64,000 bases of DNA, from the NCBI GenBank assembly GCA_963681505.1, contig OY811976.1, forward strand, positions 3,639,588 to 3,703,587, in the 5' to 3' direction. Made by a program: the position numbers and the translations under genes. Positions 41,126 to 50,514 of the stretch are shown one piece after another; the stretch's first letter is position 1; every line of letters begins with the position of its first letter. This DNA comes from Eunapius fragilis. Taxonomy: Eukaryota; Porifera; Demospongiae; Spongillida; Spongillidae. The notes under the pieces were generated by a model. The model was given only the letters and a program-made list of their open reading frames with translations, ran no database searches and was not told the origin of the DNA.

Positions 41126-41283
41126 GTGCATGATACTTTATTTGTTCATATCGCGATACAGACATGCATGAGACATACGGAAGAATAAAAGGAGGAGTAG
41201 TGCAGGTGGAACTAGTGTTCCGCAGCCATATACGTACGTACTGCTGCCGTACTACGTACATCTATCCTGTAAAGTGCACTACA
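41126..41283 (-). mobile_element. 3' LTR of gypsy remnant (arm 2)
   Basis: Minus-strand copy of the LTR at 16084-16242, starting TGTAGTGCAC after the polypurine tract AGAGGGAGGGAGG. Confidence 0.55.
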
Positions 41284-41409
41284 CCTCCCTCCCTCTATCT
41301 GCATGGAGGTCTTCGTATCCTTGCAGGCTATATAGGGTAACGTCTTTCTTCTCGGGTTTCATTCAGTTGTGGTGGTCCTTCGTCTTGCTGCTGCCCTTCT
41401 CAATCTCTT

Positions 41410-42455
41410 TGTTGCCTTGGTTTGACCACCAATAACTCGCGCGTCCCTTTGGGAAATTCAGCCCCACTGTTCTGCTTTTCTTTCTTCCTGCAGCTGCTTG
41501 CATCGACTCCGACACTTTCTGATTTTTTCCACATGCCTTCGACCCAGCCCTCCTTTATCCATGAACTCAGTGACATAAGAGACTGGCCCCATGCACTTAC
41601 ATGTATAAATCTTTCCTGTTTCCCATCGCCATTTCCCTCCCAGAAGAAAAAACTTTACATAGACCTGTTCACCTTCTGTGAACTCCCTTGCTTGTGTGCC
41701 CAAATCATGCTCGAGCCTCTGATTTTCTTGACGCTTTGTCCCTTGATCCTCGAGTTTCGGAAAAGTAGCGTCCAGTCTCGTTCGCAGTCTCCTCCCCATC
41801 AAAAGTTACCCTGGAGACACTCCCGTTGTCGTTTGAGGAATTAGTCTATATTGGAATAAAAACCTTGCTATCTTATCTTCCAACGTACTTTGCTTCACCA
41901 CCCTCAACCCCTCCTTAAAAATCCATACTGCATGCTCGGCAAGCCCGTTCGACGAGAGCTGTCTTTATATGAGTAATTCCATTCCTCATTATAAAATCTT
42001 CAAATTCCTTTCGGGAAAAACAAGGCCCATTGTCAGTCACTACTGTTTCTGGAATTCCAAATCTTGCAAAAGTAGCTCTCAACTTCTGAACTGTAACCGG
42101 AGATATTGCATATTTGGTTGGCTCCACTTCACGGCATCCATTTTGAATGCGCATCTATTATCACCAAAAACATCTTTCCTCCCACAGGCCCTGCATAATC
42201 CAAGTGCACCCTTGCCCATGGTCTTGTGGGCCATTTCCATGGCTGTAGTGTAGCTTTTGGTAGAGAGGCTCGATTTAGATTACATTCATTACACTCTTTT
42301 ACCAACTCTTCAATGTTCTTGTCCACCCCATGCCACCACACAAACATTCTCGTAATACTCTTCATTCTCGATATCCCAGGGTGGCTACCATGTAGTTCCG
42401 CTAAAACACATGCTCTATACCTGGTGGAGGGACCACAATCCAATTTCCCCATAAA
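41410..42455 (-). pseudogene. Ty3/gypsy integrase remnant (arm 2, longer copy)
   Basis: 42452-42129 carries the zinc-binding N-terminus (LHGSHPGISRMKS, then ECNECNLNR) and the first catalytic Asp in VHLDYAGPVGGKMFLVIID. 42154-41915 covers ATFARFGIPETVVTDNGP with the second Asp. 41802-41458 gives GRRLRTRLDATFPKLED and GPVSYVTEF. Frameshifts at ~42140 and ~41900 break the frame. This copy is more complete upstream than the arm-1 remnant. Confidence 0.85.
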
Positions 42456-42599
42456 ATTTAATTATCCGTCATTACGTAGGGTCACGGCCGTAGAATATTT
42501 TCGGTACTTCTCATAATTGCGTAGGTATTGTCTTAAAAATTCGAACAAAAGCAGAACGAAGCAAAATATGTACAGGCAAGTTTCTTTCTACCGTTAGTA

Positions 42600-43240
42600 A
42601 AGTCTCTTTTGCATATTATGAAACCTACACTTTTTTGCGATCGTTACTTTCTCCGTCGAGGCGCTCGTGTTCAATCTACGTATGGCATTCCTTATCTTCA
42701 AATTCCTTTCGGGAAAAACAAGGCCAATTTCAGTCACTACTGTTTCTGGAATTCCAAATCTTGCAAAAGTAGCTCTCAACTTCTGAACTGTATACGGAGA
42801 TATTGCATATTTGGTTGGCTCCACTTCCCGGCATCCATTTTGAATGCGCATCTATTATCACCAGAAACATCTTTCCTTCCCGGCACTGGCCCTGTATAAT
42901 CCAAGTGCACCCTTGCAAATGGTCTTGTGGGCCATTTTCATGCTGTAGTGGAGCTATTGGAGGAGAGGCTCGATTTAGATTACATTCACTACACTCTTTT
43001 ACCAACTCTCAATGTTCTGTCCATCCCCGGCCACCAAACAAACATTCTCGTAATACTCCTCTTTCTCGATATCCCAAGGTAGCCACCATGTAGTTCCGCT
43101 AATACACATGATTACCCTGGTGGAGGGACAACAATCCGATTTCCTCATTACATGCACCCCTCATGCAGTGACAATTCTGTGCTACGTGCAAAATAATGTT
43201 TGATATCCTCGTCTTCAGGCACTTCGGATGGCCTACCCTG
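42600..43240 (-). pseudogene. Second, partial gypsy integrase copy
   Basis: 43005-42730 repeats the KECSECNLNRASPP zinc-binding segment and GKMFLVIIDAHSKWMPGSG. 42851-42594 repeats FARFGIPETVV. Upstream, 43235-43100 has an RNase H-distal phrase ending in VVPPPG. It lies head to tail with 41410-42455. Neither arm 1 nor the third copy at 61.2 kb has two copies. Confidence 0.75.
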
Positions 43241-43245
43241 AAATA

Positions 43246-43372
43246 TGCTAGTTTCGTACCCAGACCCACACTCGCAGCTGCGGATGGATTACGTCACCGC
43301 TACGCGAGAAGTCTCTCATGTAACGGTGAAGTAATCCATCAGCAGCTGCGAGTGTTGGTCTGGATCTCTTTT
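43246..43372. mobile_element. Hairpin MITE of the GTCTCG..CAGACC family
   Basis: Inverted halves around CACTCGCAGCTGCGGATGG and its inverse, with one intact terminal CCAGACCC. It is orthologous to the element at 61028-61160 in the third copy, with one end damaged here. Confidence 0.65.
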
Positions 43373-43379
43373 GTTCCAC

Positions 43380-43790
43380 ATTCTAATGTGGGTATGTGTT
43401 AAAGGCAGCGATTACCTATTCGGTCGCCCATGCATGCATTATCGCATCAGGTTAACCGATTTCAGAAATTTCCTTACTCGATCGAAATAACCGATTATGT
43501 TTATCTTAGTCCCGATTAGTCAATATTCGTTTCCTTCATATGCTGATATTTGGTCGGATATCGTTTTATGTGCCCTCCCCGCCTGTATGACAATGGCTAA
43601 TTAATGTTATTTAAACGTACGGTACAAATTAAATTAAGTTTCGTTCGATGTACTCCACGCTTAGTCTGGGGGACCAACCATCAATCGGGTCCCAGTCTAA
43701 TTAACCCGGAAATACCCGCGGTGGCCATTTAAATAAATACGTTTGGCATTATAGTTCGCGCTCACGCTTGACCTTCCCGCTGTGCATTAA
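43380..43790 (-). repeat. Three-copy block (arm 2 copy)
   Basis: Reverse complement of 13030-13407 and 60578-61005. The sequence beyond it towards the gypsy remnant matches the third copy better than arm 1. Confidence 0.8.
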
Positions 43791-43971
43791 TCAAATGCGC
43801 TATGCGTTCTCTTTTCCACCAACTAATTACAAGTGATCTATTGGTTCCCAGGGTGTCATCTTCGGGCATAAATGCTTAGGTACACCCTTTTCCAGACGTT
43901 CACTCCTGACATTAGGAATATCGTACAGCATTATGGAGTGGCGTTCCACCAGAATTACCACTAGTCGGCCG

Positions 43972-44033
43972 GGCCCCACCACCGCGTTCGGTCAACCAAA
44001 CGCGGCCGCCCGACTAAATTACCACCAGATTTG
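43972..44033. repeat. ~60-bp palindromic mini-element (arm 2)
   Basis: Mirror of 12245-12305. Flanked on both sides by ATTACCAC-like repeats, supporting a small transposed unit with a target duplication. Confidence 0.6.
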
Positions 44034-44147
44034 TAATGAGTTTTCACATTGTCTTTGCCTGTTTAAAGTTACAAATTTTTTATCAAACAAACAGTTCGCA
44101 AATTTGCAGTGCAAATGTCAGTACAAGGAAAAAACATCCTATACAAA

Positions 44148-44829
44148 TTACTGAGCACAACTCAGATCCAATGGAGAACCAGCGCTGAAAAGCGGATTAA
44201 GAGATGAGATGTCAACGATCACATCATTGATCCATCTGCACGTAACATTGGTCGCATTAAAGTATGGAGGTGTAGTGATAAAAGAGAAAACCAAGGGCTG
44301 CCACAACTGCGCTATGTGGTAAGGAATAGGGATTGTAGCAATTTCATTCAAGGCGCACATTAAGTCAATCACTTGCTCGCAACTATAAATGGAGTTAATG
44401 TACCGGAGGGGGGAAACGACAAATCATAAACTAATCAACGCTTTCCAATATAGATTATACGCAACTTACAGGCTGTTGCTCCACATATGAGCACGTAGAA
44501 TTCCGAACGCGATTGAAGTTCACTGACGGGGTGCAATCATTAGTTCTTGCTTGCCGAAGGACGTTACAGGATGCGATAAACTTATCATAGTTATCTTGCA
44601 TTTCGAACTGTACATGTGGACCAAAAAGTTTATTCAAAATGAACACTTCATTGATTGGCTATTTCCATCACGTTCTATAAAGAACAACTTGCTGCATAAC
44701 TCAAGCCGCCCAAACCTGAAAATTATTCATGAGTGAAGTCAATCTATCCTCTAAAGTGGCGTAATTTACCACTGCCAGTGAAAGAATGCAGGCTGCCTGC
44801 AGTTGGACTTGGAAGTTCATCACGAACAT
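44148..44829 (-). CDS. Small secreted protein, three exons (arm 2 copy)
   Basis: TATA box at 44881-44888, ATG at 44829. Exon 1 is 44716-44829 (38 codons, MFVMNFQVQLQAACILSLAV: a signal-peptide-like start). Exon 2 is 44470-44658 (63 codons, FGPHVQFEMQDNYDKFIASC). Exon 3 is 44148-44402 (84 codons and stop, IAQLWQPLVFSFITTPPYFN). The exon 2 donor CCT|GTAAGT is strong. The exon 3 acceptor is CCTCCGG here but CCTCCAG in arm 1, so this copy may splice poorly. The exon 1/2 junction is less certain (CAG|GTTTGG and a weak TAG acceptor). All frames join in phase 0. Sequons NST and NAT/NVT and several cysteines fit a secreted protein. Family not recognised. Confidence 0.5.
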
Positions 44830-44880
44830 TTTCTGCTGATGTTGCTCTCGCCTCGTATTGTATTCTGTAGTGCAGTCGCG

Positions 44881-44888
44881 TATTTATA
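44881..44888 (-). promoter_or_regulatory. TATA box (arm 2 secreted-protein gene)
   Basis: TATAAATA on the minus strand, 52 bp before the ATG. It is conserved with arm 1 (10212-10219) along with the surrounding leader. Confidence 0.55.
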
Positions 44889-45069
44889 CCAATCTATGCT
44901 TATTAGCTTCTTCTCTGTCCGGACATGAGGGTTTAATATTCGCAATTGGAATTAATTATGACTCACTGGACGCTGGTCAGAAAAACGTCTATCGTCCCTT
45001 TTAGCCCTCACTCACCATGATAACCGATTTAAACCTGCAAGAATGTGAAGTTAGGAGTAGATGCATGAT

Positions 45070-45666
45070 TAAACGTTCAATGAAGTAGATTCAAAGCAAA
45101 TAATAAAGGACCCAAAAGGTCTCCCTGTTGCGTCCCTAGCCTCATAGGACATTGTGCCTGAAGAAGCCTAATGAATGCCACCATAATGGGTGTGACCTAT
45201 AGTACCAACTAGCCCATGGCAGGAGTTCGGGGAAAAAATAGAAAACTCATCTAGAAGGGCCTGCCGAGACACAAGATTGAAGACATTCTACATGTCTACC
45301 TTAAAAAGTCGTCCCTATCCCAGTGCTCGTCTCTATACACTGCCTTTAACCATGGATGACCATTTCTGAACCTAGGTTGCAAGACACTCCAATCTGAAGT
45401 AGCTGAATGAAGTTGGATGCCTTACCGGTGAGCCTTCATAAAGTCTCTCCGACAGCAGGGCACCCTTCCTTCAGTTTGTTCAAGGCTGTTAGGCTACCTC
45501 CAGCAAAGAACTTAGGCAGGGACGAGGGAGCTTTAACTGATGCCATGAGATACAATATCCCTCAAAGATGAGCAAATTGATGTTGGTAAGATGATGTTAG
45601 AAGCATCCAAAAGATGTTGAACTCATAGCCTTGAGGGACCAGCAATAGTTCCCTTTTGGAAAAGAT
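45070..45666 (-). pseudogene. LINE copy D (arm 2), RT-core part of inverted 5' half
   Basis: Mirror of 9415-10010. Minus strand shows remnants of the SLTALNK-like, RRLTGKA and motif A/B regions with more stops than arm 1. It is separated from the rest of the 5' half (48895-50500) by the 3.2-kb insertion at 45667-48894. Confidence 0.7.
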
Positions 45667-45897
45667 CTGAACCTGCGTCAGCAGGTTCAATATAGGATTG
45701 ATTGAGGAATGATGAATGTCATTAAAATTTTTAAATCGCGTCGGGAGGGACAACGGAGAAACGGATCACTTATCTCGTTGCAGCAATCGAACGACAACAC
45801 CAAGATCTACGTTTTCATGCTAGTTTCATGTCATTAAACTATGCGCTTCCAGACAAACAAAGAACCTGCTTCTCGTGCCCATTCCCAAAAAAATTGT

Positions 45898-45904
<7 letters not shown>

Positions 45905-45932
<28 letters not shown>

Positions 45933-45933
45933 T
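45905..45933. repeat. (CGT)n microsatellite
   Basis: About ten CGT units within the dispersed repeat at 45900-46010. Confidence 0.9.
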
Positions 45934-46146
45934 TCCTTAGGAAGGTATAACTCGAGCTACGAACGGTTTTAAAGAACGACAATAGTACCAATCTCTTCAG
46001 AATTTACCGGCACGTTATCCTAGCATGTCATTTGGACACATATCACATCTAGAAAGAAACTACAGCGAGAAATACCCTATTTTGTTGCAAGTTCTATGGC
46101 CATCTAGCAAGTTCTAGCAAGTTCTTAATAAAATGTATAATTTTAG

Positions 46147-46162
46147 GGAGTATAAATACTCC
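46147..46162 (+). promoter_or_regulatory. TATA box in a palindrome
   Basis: GGAGTATAAATACTCC is a perfect 16-bp palindrome containing TATAAATA, 82 bp upstream of the ATG at 46244. Confidence 0.5.
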
Positions 46163-46243
46163 AACAGGCACTAAATTTATTTGGTGTTCCTATCGCAGTT
46201 TAGTCGTTACCTTACTTTGGCTAGTGAAGTTGTTTTTCTAAAA

Positions 46244-46912
46244 ATGCCTTCGCGTAATCAAAAGAAGAGATCTAAGCAACGAGCGGAATACCTCCAAAAA
46301 CGAGAAGATATTTTATCACAAGAGAACAAGGCTAAAGCCCGAGCGCGCTACAAGGCCGACCCTGAAAAGAAGAAGCCCTCTGTACGCGACACCTACAACG
46401 CAAATGCTGTATCTAAGCGTACTGCTAAAAGGCAGCGATATCAAGAGGGCGTCGAGGAGAACCGTGCTGCTAAAAGGCAGCGATATCAAGAGGGCGTCGA
46501 GGAGAACCGTGCTGCTAAAAGGCAGCGATATCAAGAGGGCGTCGAGGAGAACCGTGCTGCTAAAAGGCAGCGATATCAAGAGGGCGTCTAGGAGAACCGT
46601 GCTGCTAAAAGGCAGCGATATCAAGAGGGCGTCGAGGAGAACTGTGCTGCTAAAAGGCAGCGATATCAAGAGGGCGTCGAGGAGAACCGTGCTGCTAAAA
46701 GGCAGCGATATCAAGAGGGCGTCGAGGAGAACCGTGCTGCTAAAAGGCAGCGATATCAAGAGGGCGTCGAGGAGAACCGTGCTGCTAAAAGGCGGATATA
46801 CAGGGGCAATTCAGCTACCATTAAGGCAGCTAGAAGGAGTCGGTATTGGAAGGGTCGTAGAACTACCACTACCACCCAAAGGTATGTTCTAGCATGCTGT
46901 ATGTAGCATTTA
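46244..46912 (+). pseudogene. Basic repeat protein with KRQRYQEGVEENRAA units, one stop
   Basis: ATG at 46244 follows the TATA box. The N-terminus is very basic (MPSRNQKKRSKQRAEYLQKR, later KARARYKADPEKKK). From 46427 to 46786 there are eight exact-length 45-bp units encoding KRQRYQEGVEENRAA, then KRRIYRGNSATIKAARRSRY. Unit 4 has GAG changed to TAG at 46589-46591, cutting the protein to 115 residues. The frame stays open afterwards. At 46882 it meets a GTATGT donor, or else runs to a stop near 46912. I recall similar basic Arg/Tyr repeat N-termini on Helitron-type helicase proteins in sponge gene sets, but cannot confirm that here. The other two reading frames are also open through the repeat because the unit length is a multiple of three. 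Confidence 0.6.
46427..46786 (+). repeat. Eight 45-bp tandem repeats
   Basis: Units are almost identical (a few single-base differences, including the stop in unit 4 and a C-to-T in unit 5), indicating recent expansion or homogenisation. Confidence 0.95.
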
Positions 46913-46919
46913 AAATCTA

Positions 46920-47830
46920 AGGGCTGCTTTGCACGTGGCTCATGGCTTCCCTGTCATGCACACATTAACACATTTCTTGTATGCCTGCATACCGTATTAT
47001 CAGATGTACAGTAAGGCTTCCCAGTTTCCTTGTACACGTAAAGGTAAATGTTTGTACAAAAGGTATTTGTGCATGCATCTGTGTCTGTACATTATTGTAT
47101 ATTAGTTATCTGATGTTGAAGAAAGGACTAGACACGTGTTTATAGTACAAGTCTGTCATGCGCATCCACCCTTTGCTGCAGCTGTGTTTAATTGTTATCA
47201 GATGTACAGTAAGGCTTCCCACAAGTAAAAGTTCCCCCATGTACATGTAAAGGGTTAGGTCAATCTTTGTACATGTCACGTTGTTTTAAAGGTCCACTAC
47301 ACGTGTGTACAGAAGTGTTACCCAAAATTGAGTTGTATGAAAATGAAATAATTCATGTAATGCGCAATTGGTGAAATGTTTTGATGCATGTATAAGGCAT
47401 AATGTGTGGTAAAATAAAAGTAAAATAAATAAAATAAAAATGTGTGCACAACTTATACTCTCATGTTTGCAACAATTATAGCATGGTATATACATCACAA
47501 TGGACTTGCACATTGCAGATCTTGGAAAAGTTTGAGCAACTGCTGTCACTTACAAACATATATTTCCATAGGTAGTGGCAGAAGCTAGCTAGTTAACAGC
47601 AGAATATATCAGATGTGCTAATTTCAACACCACTGCACCTGCATGCACCTCAGGTCATGTGATTGGATGAAATTCGACCAATAGAATTTTAGCACACCTA
47701 CACACACACACACTTCACTCCTCCCACTCAGTATGTGATGTCATGCATGAATAAGCGACCAGTCAGTGAATGGACAGGTAAAATTGGACCAATAGAATTA
47801 TAGCACAGCTAGAACACGTGGCTGTGCATG
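46920..47830. other. Non-coding stretch inside the Helitron-like element
   Basis: Holds two direct copies of TTATCAGATGTACAGTAAGG (46998 and 47197), each followed by a TTCCC and CATGTAAAGG-like phrase. Two shorter repeats of TTGGACCAATAGAATT-like sequence occur near 47670 and 47785. No gene is seen. Confidence 0.5.
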
Positions 47831-47938
47831 TATATAAACCATATACCCGTAGAACAGAACATTTCTATCTTGAAAAAAAATCAAAGGTAAATTCTAAATT
47901 GTTTTACAAGTTGTTTCAATGCTCAGTCTCTCACGTAG

Positions 47939-48484
47939 ATGGCGGAAGAAGTAGGGGCAGAATTTTTTGATATAGATGAAGGAGAGGAGGTCGAGGAAGC
48001 TCAAACTTCCTCAATTTCTGCTCCTGCCAGCGCTAGCCCTGCCACTAGCAGCAGCGCTGCCCCGCCAACGCTAGCCCCACCACCAGCAGCAGCAGCGCTG
48101 CCGCCGCCAGCGCTACCATCAGCACCGCTGCCCCCGCCAGCGCTACCAGCAGCACCGCTGCCCCCGCCAGCGCTACCAGCAGCACCGCTGCCCCCGCCAG
48201 CACTACCAGCAGCACCGCTGCCCCCGCCAGCGCTACCAGCAGCACCGCTGCCCCCGCCAGCGCTACCAGCAACACCGCTGCCCCCGCCAGCGCTACCAGC
48301 AGTAGCGCTGCCCCCGCCAGCGCTACCAGCAGTAGCGCTGCCCCCGCCACTGCTCCCCCCAATGCTGCCCCCACCTTTTTTCCTGCCCCCGCCACCCGCA
48401 TGGCCATATCCAAGACGGGGGGGGGGGGGGGGGGGGGGAGAAGAGGAAGAGGAGGGAGAAGAGGCCGAGGACGTGGAACTATAA
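47939..48484 (+). CDS. Acidic/proline-rich low-complexity ORF
   Basis: A 181-codon frame with ATG at 47939 and a TATA-like TATATAAACC near 47831. The N-terminus is acidic (MAEEVGAEFFDIDEGEEVEE). The middle is about nine 30-bp repeats encoding ALPAAPLPPP. A PFFLPPPPAWPYPRRGGG segment follows, in which a poly-G run (48418-48439) codes glycine, and then an acidic end EEEEEGEEAEDVEL. The antisense frames are also open because of the repeat. The protein would be disordered. Expression and function are unknown. It is within the Helitron-like element and absent from arm 1. Confidence 0.45.
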   Translation: MAEEVGAEFFDIDEGEEVEEAQTSSISAPASASPATSSSAAPPTLAPPPAAAALPPPALPSAPLPPPALPAAPLPPPALPAAPLPPPALPAAPLPPPALPAAPLPPPALPATPLPPPALPAVALPPPALPAVALPPPLLPPMLPPPFFLPPPPAWPYPRRGGGGGGGEEEEEGEEAEDVEL

Positions 48485-48599
48485 TTAATTATATTAAAAA
48501 CAATTATACTTATCATTTTTAATTAACTATGTGTTCTTATTGTAAAAGTTTATACGTTCTTTGACACGGAGAAAAAAAAAGAAAAAAAAACTTATGAAA

Positions 48600-48894
48600 C
48601 AAGTAAATAAAAACATTCTCTAACGAGAAAGTTGGTGGGCATATAGGATTGACAATGTTGGTGTAAAAAGCACGGAAACAAGTGTGACAGAAATGTTACT
48701 GGAAAATTGAAATAGGCCTATATTTAGCCCATTTTCTCAGGCGTGCGCTGTCTAAATGTGACTGGGCTAAATATAGGCCTATTTCAATTTTCCAGTAACA
48801 TTTCTGTCACACTTGTTTCCGTGCTTTTTACACCAACATTGTCAATCCTATATGCCCACCAACTTTCTCGTTAGAGAATGTTTTTATTTACTTG
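48600..48894. repeat. 295-bp palindrome, diverged relative
   Basis: Same outer 30 bp as the palindromes at 34414 and 37158 (AAGTAAATAAAAACATTCTC) and the GTAAAAAGCA.GGAAACAAG phrase, but the inner arms differ (TGAAATAGGCCTATATTTAG). It forms the right end of the 3.2-kb element. Confidence 0.9.
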
Positions 48895-50514
48895 TCTTAA
48901 TATGGATAGAATGTCAAAATCAAGACTGCTCGAGAGGTATTTGTTGGCATATCAGGTACTGAAGATAAAGGGCAACTAGGATGCTTGGCTTGCAGCTAAT
49001 GCCTGGTGTCACTGTTATCTGGAGCTATCCCTGATGACTGAAGCACTCTGCATGCTTTCCCATACAAGCCCACTCTAGCACTTATAGTATGAGCCGCTTT
49101 GTGTCATCTCCACGTGTATCATGGGTTCTGCTGGTGGTGTTGGCCATAGCTGTTACTTTGATTCCAATGTAAGTTCAGTTCATTTTTGGACCACAGATCA
49201 CACAGATGGTCAACAGAGATAAGCTTAGTATGACGATCCCTACGCCTAGAGGAAGGGAACTGGTACTTCGGAAGCAACCGATCTAAGGGTATTTGACAGA
49301 ACCCGTGCAAAAGCAGGCCTGGATTTTGTTGGGATAAAATGTAAGGTGGGGCAACGAAGCTGGAAAGCTTCCTTGAGTGATGGGAGACCCTGATTGGACA
49401 GCGAGGAGGAGGATTGCAGCTGGTCCTGTTGAATTGACACTAACTACTTCTGCAGCATTATCTGTGAGATGTTCTTGAGTTAGATACCAGTTGGTTACAG
49501 AGGAAGCAAATGAATTGATTCTGGTCAGATAGCCATGAGGAAGGAACCTCTCCAGGCAAGATACCTCCAGCATGAAGCGACATGTGCGTATGCCTAATAG
49601 TAGGGGAAACCATCTCATTTCATCTTGACAGAGATATTGATATTTACCAGGGAAACTCATGTTTGGTGGAGAGCAAAGGAGCCTGAGGGATTGGAACCAA
49701 AACCTCTGGGGATAGTGATGGCTGAGGAGTAGATGGAGGAGGCGAAGACAGCATGGCCTCGTATAGCTGGACGGTGGCAGAGTGTTTCTGTTATGCCTTC
49801 TGAGGGGCCGACTGAGAGTGCTTTTGAAATGAAGTTTAAGGAACTGGAGAAAAGATAGTTGATTCAGAGGGACCTTGACTGGTGAGGTGGGTAACAGAGA
49901 TGTACCAGACACATTTGGGACAACATGGGGGGCACATGAGGGTAATTCAGAGGGTCACGCGACGGGTGAGGGAGATAGCAGAGAAAGGCCAGGCTTGCTT
50001 TAGACTGTAATGGGAGAGCATGCAGCATTGGAGAAATTAAATATGGACTTCTGCGGAGCACAATTTTGAATGTTCGCTAACAGAAGGGAGCAGCTGCCCC
50101 AGTGAGTCAGATATAAACGATCCTGCTGGTGCTTTTTTTGTTACTGCTGTCACTGGTGAGAGGCTTGTTGGAACAGCAACCATGCTTCCCTGGAAGGCAG
50201 TGTATGCACGCTCACTTCTCTCTCTCGCACAGGCACTAAACTTACAACGAGCGTTCCTACCGTTGTAGCGGCAACAAGGAATGATGCTTTGCGGGCCTTT
50301 ATGAATGTAGTGAGAACTTGATCAGACATTCCAATGAATGGAAACAGCGTACGACAGAAACTAGAAAATCGATCTTCATCATTTATCATTAGTATATTCT
50401 GTACTCCACCAATGTGCCATCCACTTCCCTGAGCTTTTTCCTTGGGTGACTTGGTGCTAATCACAGCACCAAAAGTTGTGGCATTCAATAGGTCCAATAT
50501 TATCGGCGTCTGGT
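48895..50514 (-). pseudogene. LINE copy D (arm 2), N-terminal part of inverted 5' half
   Basis: 49912-49283 mirrors 8370-9032. The phrase RPAFARVLSNTLRSVASE is at 49440-49246, and KLISVDHLCDLWSKNELNLH at 49310-49119 matches the start of copy A. 50497-50150 adds 115 codons (MDLLNATTFGAVISTKSPKE) missing in arm 1, so arm 1 carries a ~450-bp deletion at the inversion junction. Confidence 0.75.

Larger units (their letters stand above)
45667..48894 (+). mobile_element. 3.2-kb Helitron-like element carrying two repeat-protein ORFs
   Basis: Exact limits come from arm 1, which has the empty site (position ~9415). The insert begins TC, followed by a hairpin (GAACCTGCGTCAGCAGGTTC), and ends with a 295-bp palindrome and TTTACTTG. 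It lies between A and T with no duplication. Order inside: microsatellite repeat (45900-46010), KRQRYQEG-repeat ORF, a ~1-kb non-coding stretch, Pro-rich ORF, palindrome. The same start-hairpin and end-palindrome design defines the shorter copies 1 and 2. No Rep/helicase domain is visible, so it is not autonomous by itself. Confidence 0.55.

Noticed and set aside
46427-46786. CRISPR-like array
   Set aside because: Repeats are contiguous without spacers and encode a peptide; the genome is eukaryotic.
46316-46892. Two other long frames (LISLPFSSTVLLDAL and LLKGSDIKRASRRTV repeats)
   Set aside because: Frame shadows of the 45-bp tandem repeat. Only the frame with the ATG after the TATA box and a non-repeat basic N-terminus is plausible.
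48001-48516. Antisense Gly/Ser- and Ala/Val-rich frames
   Set aside because: Antisense shadows of the proline-rich repeat ORF.
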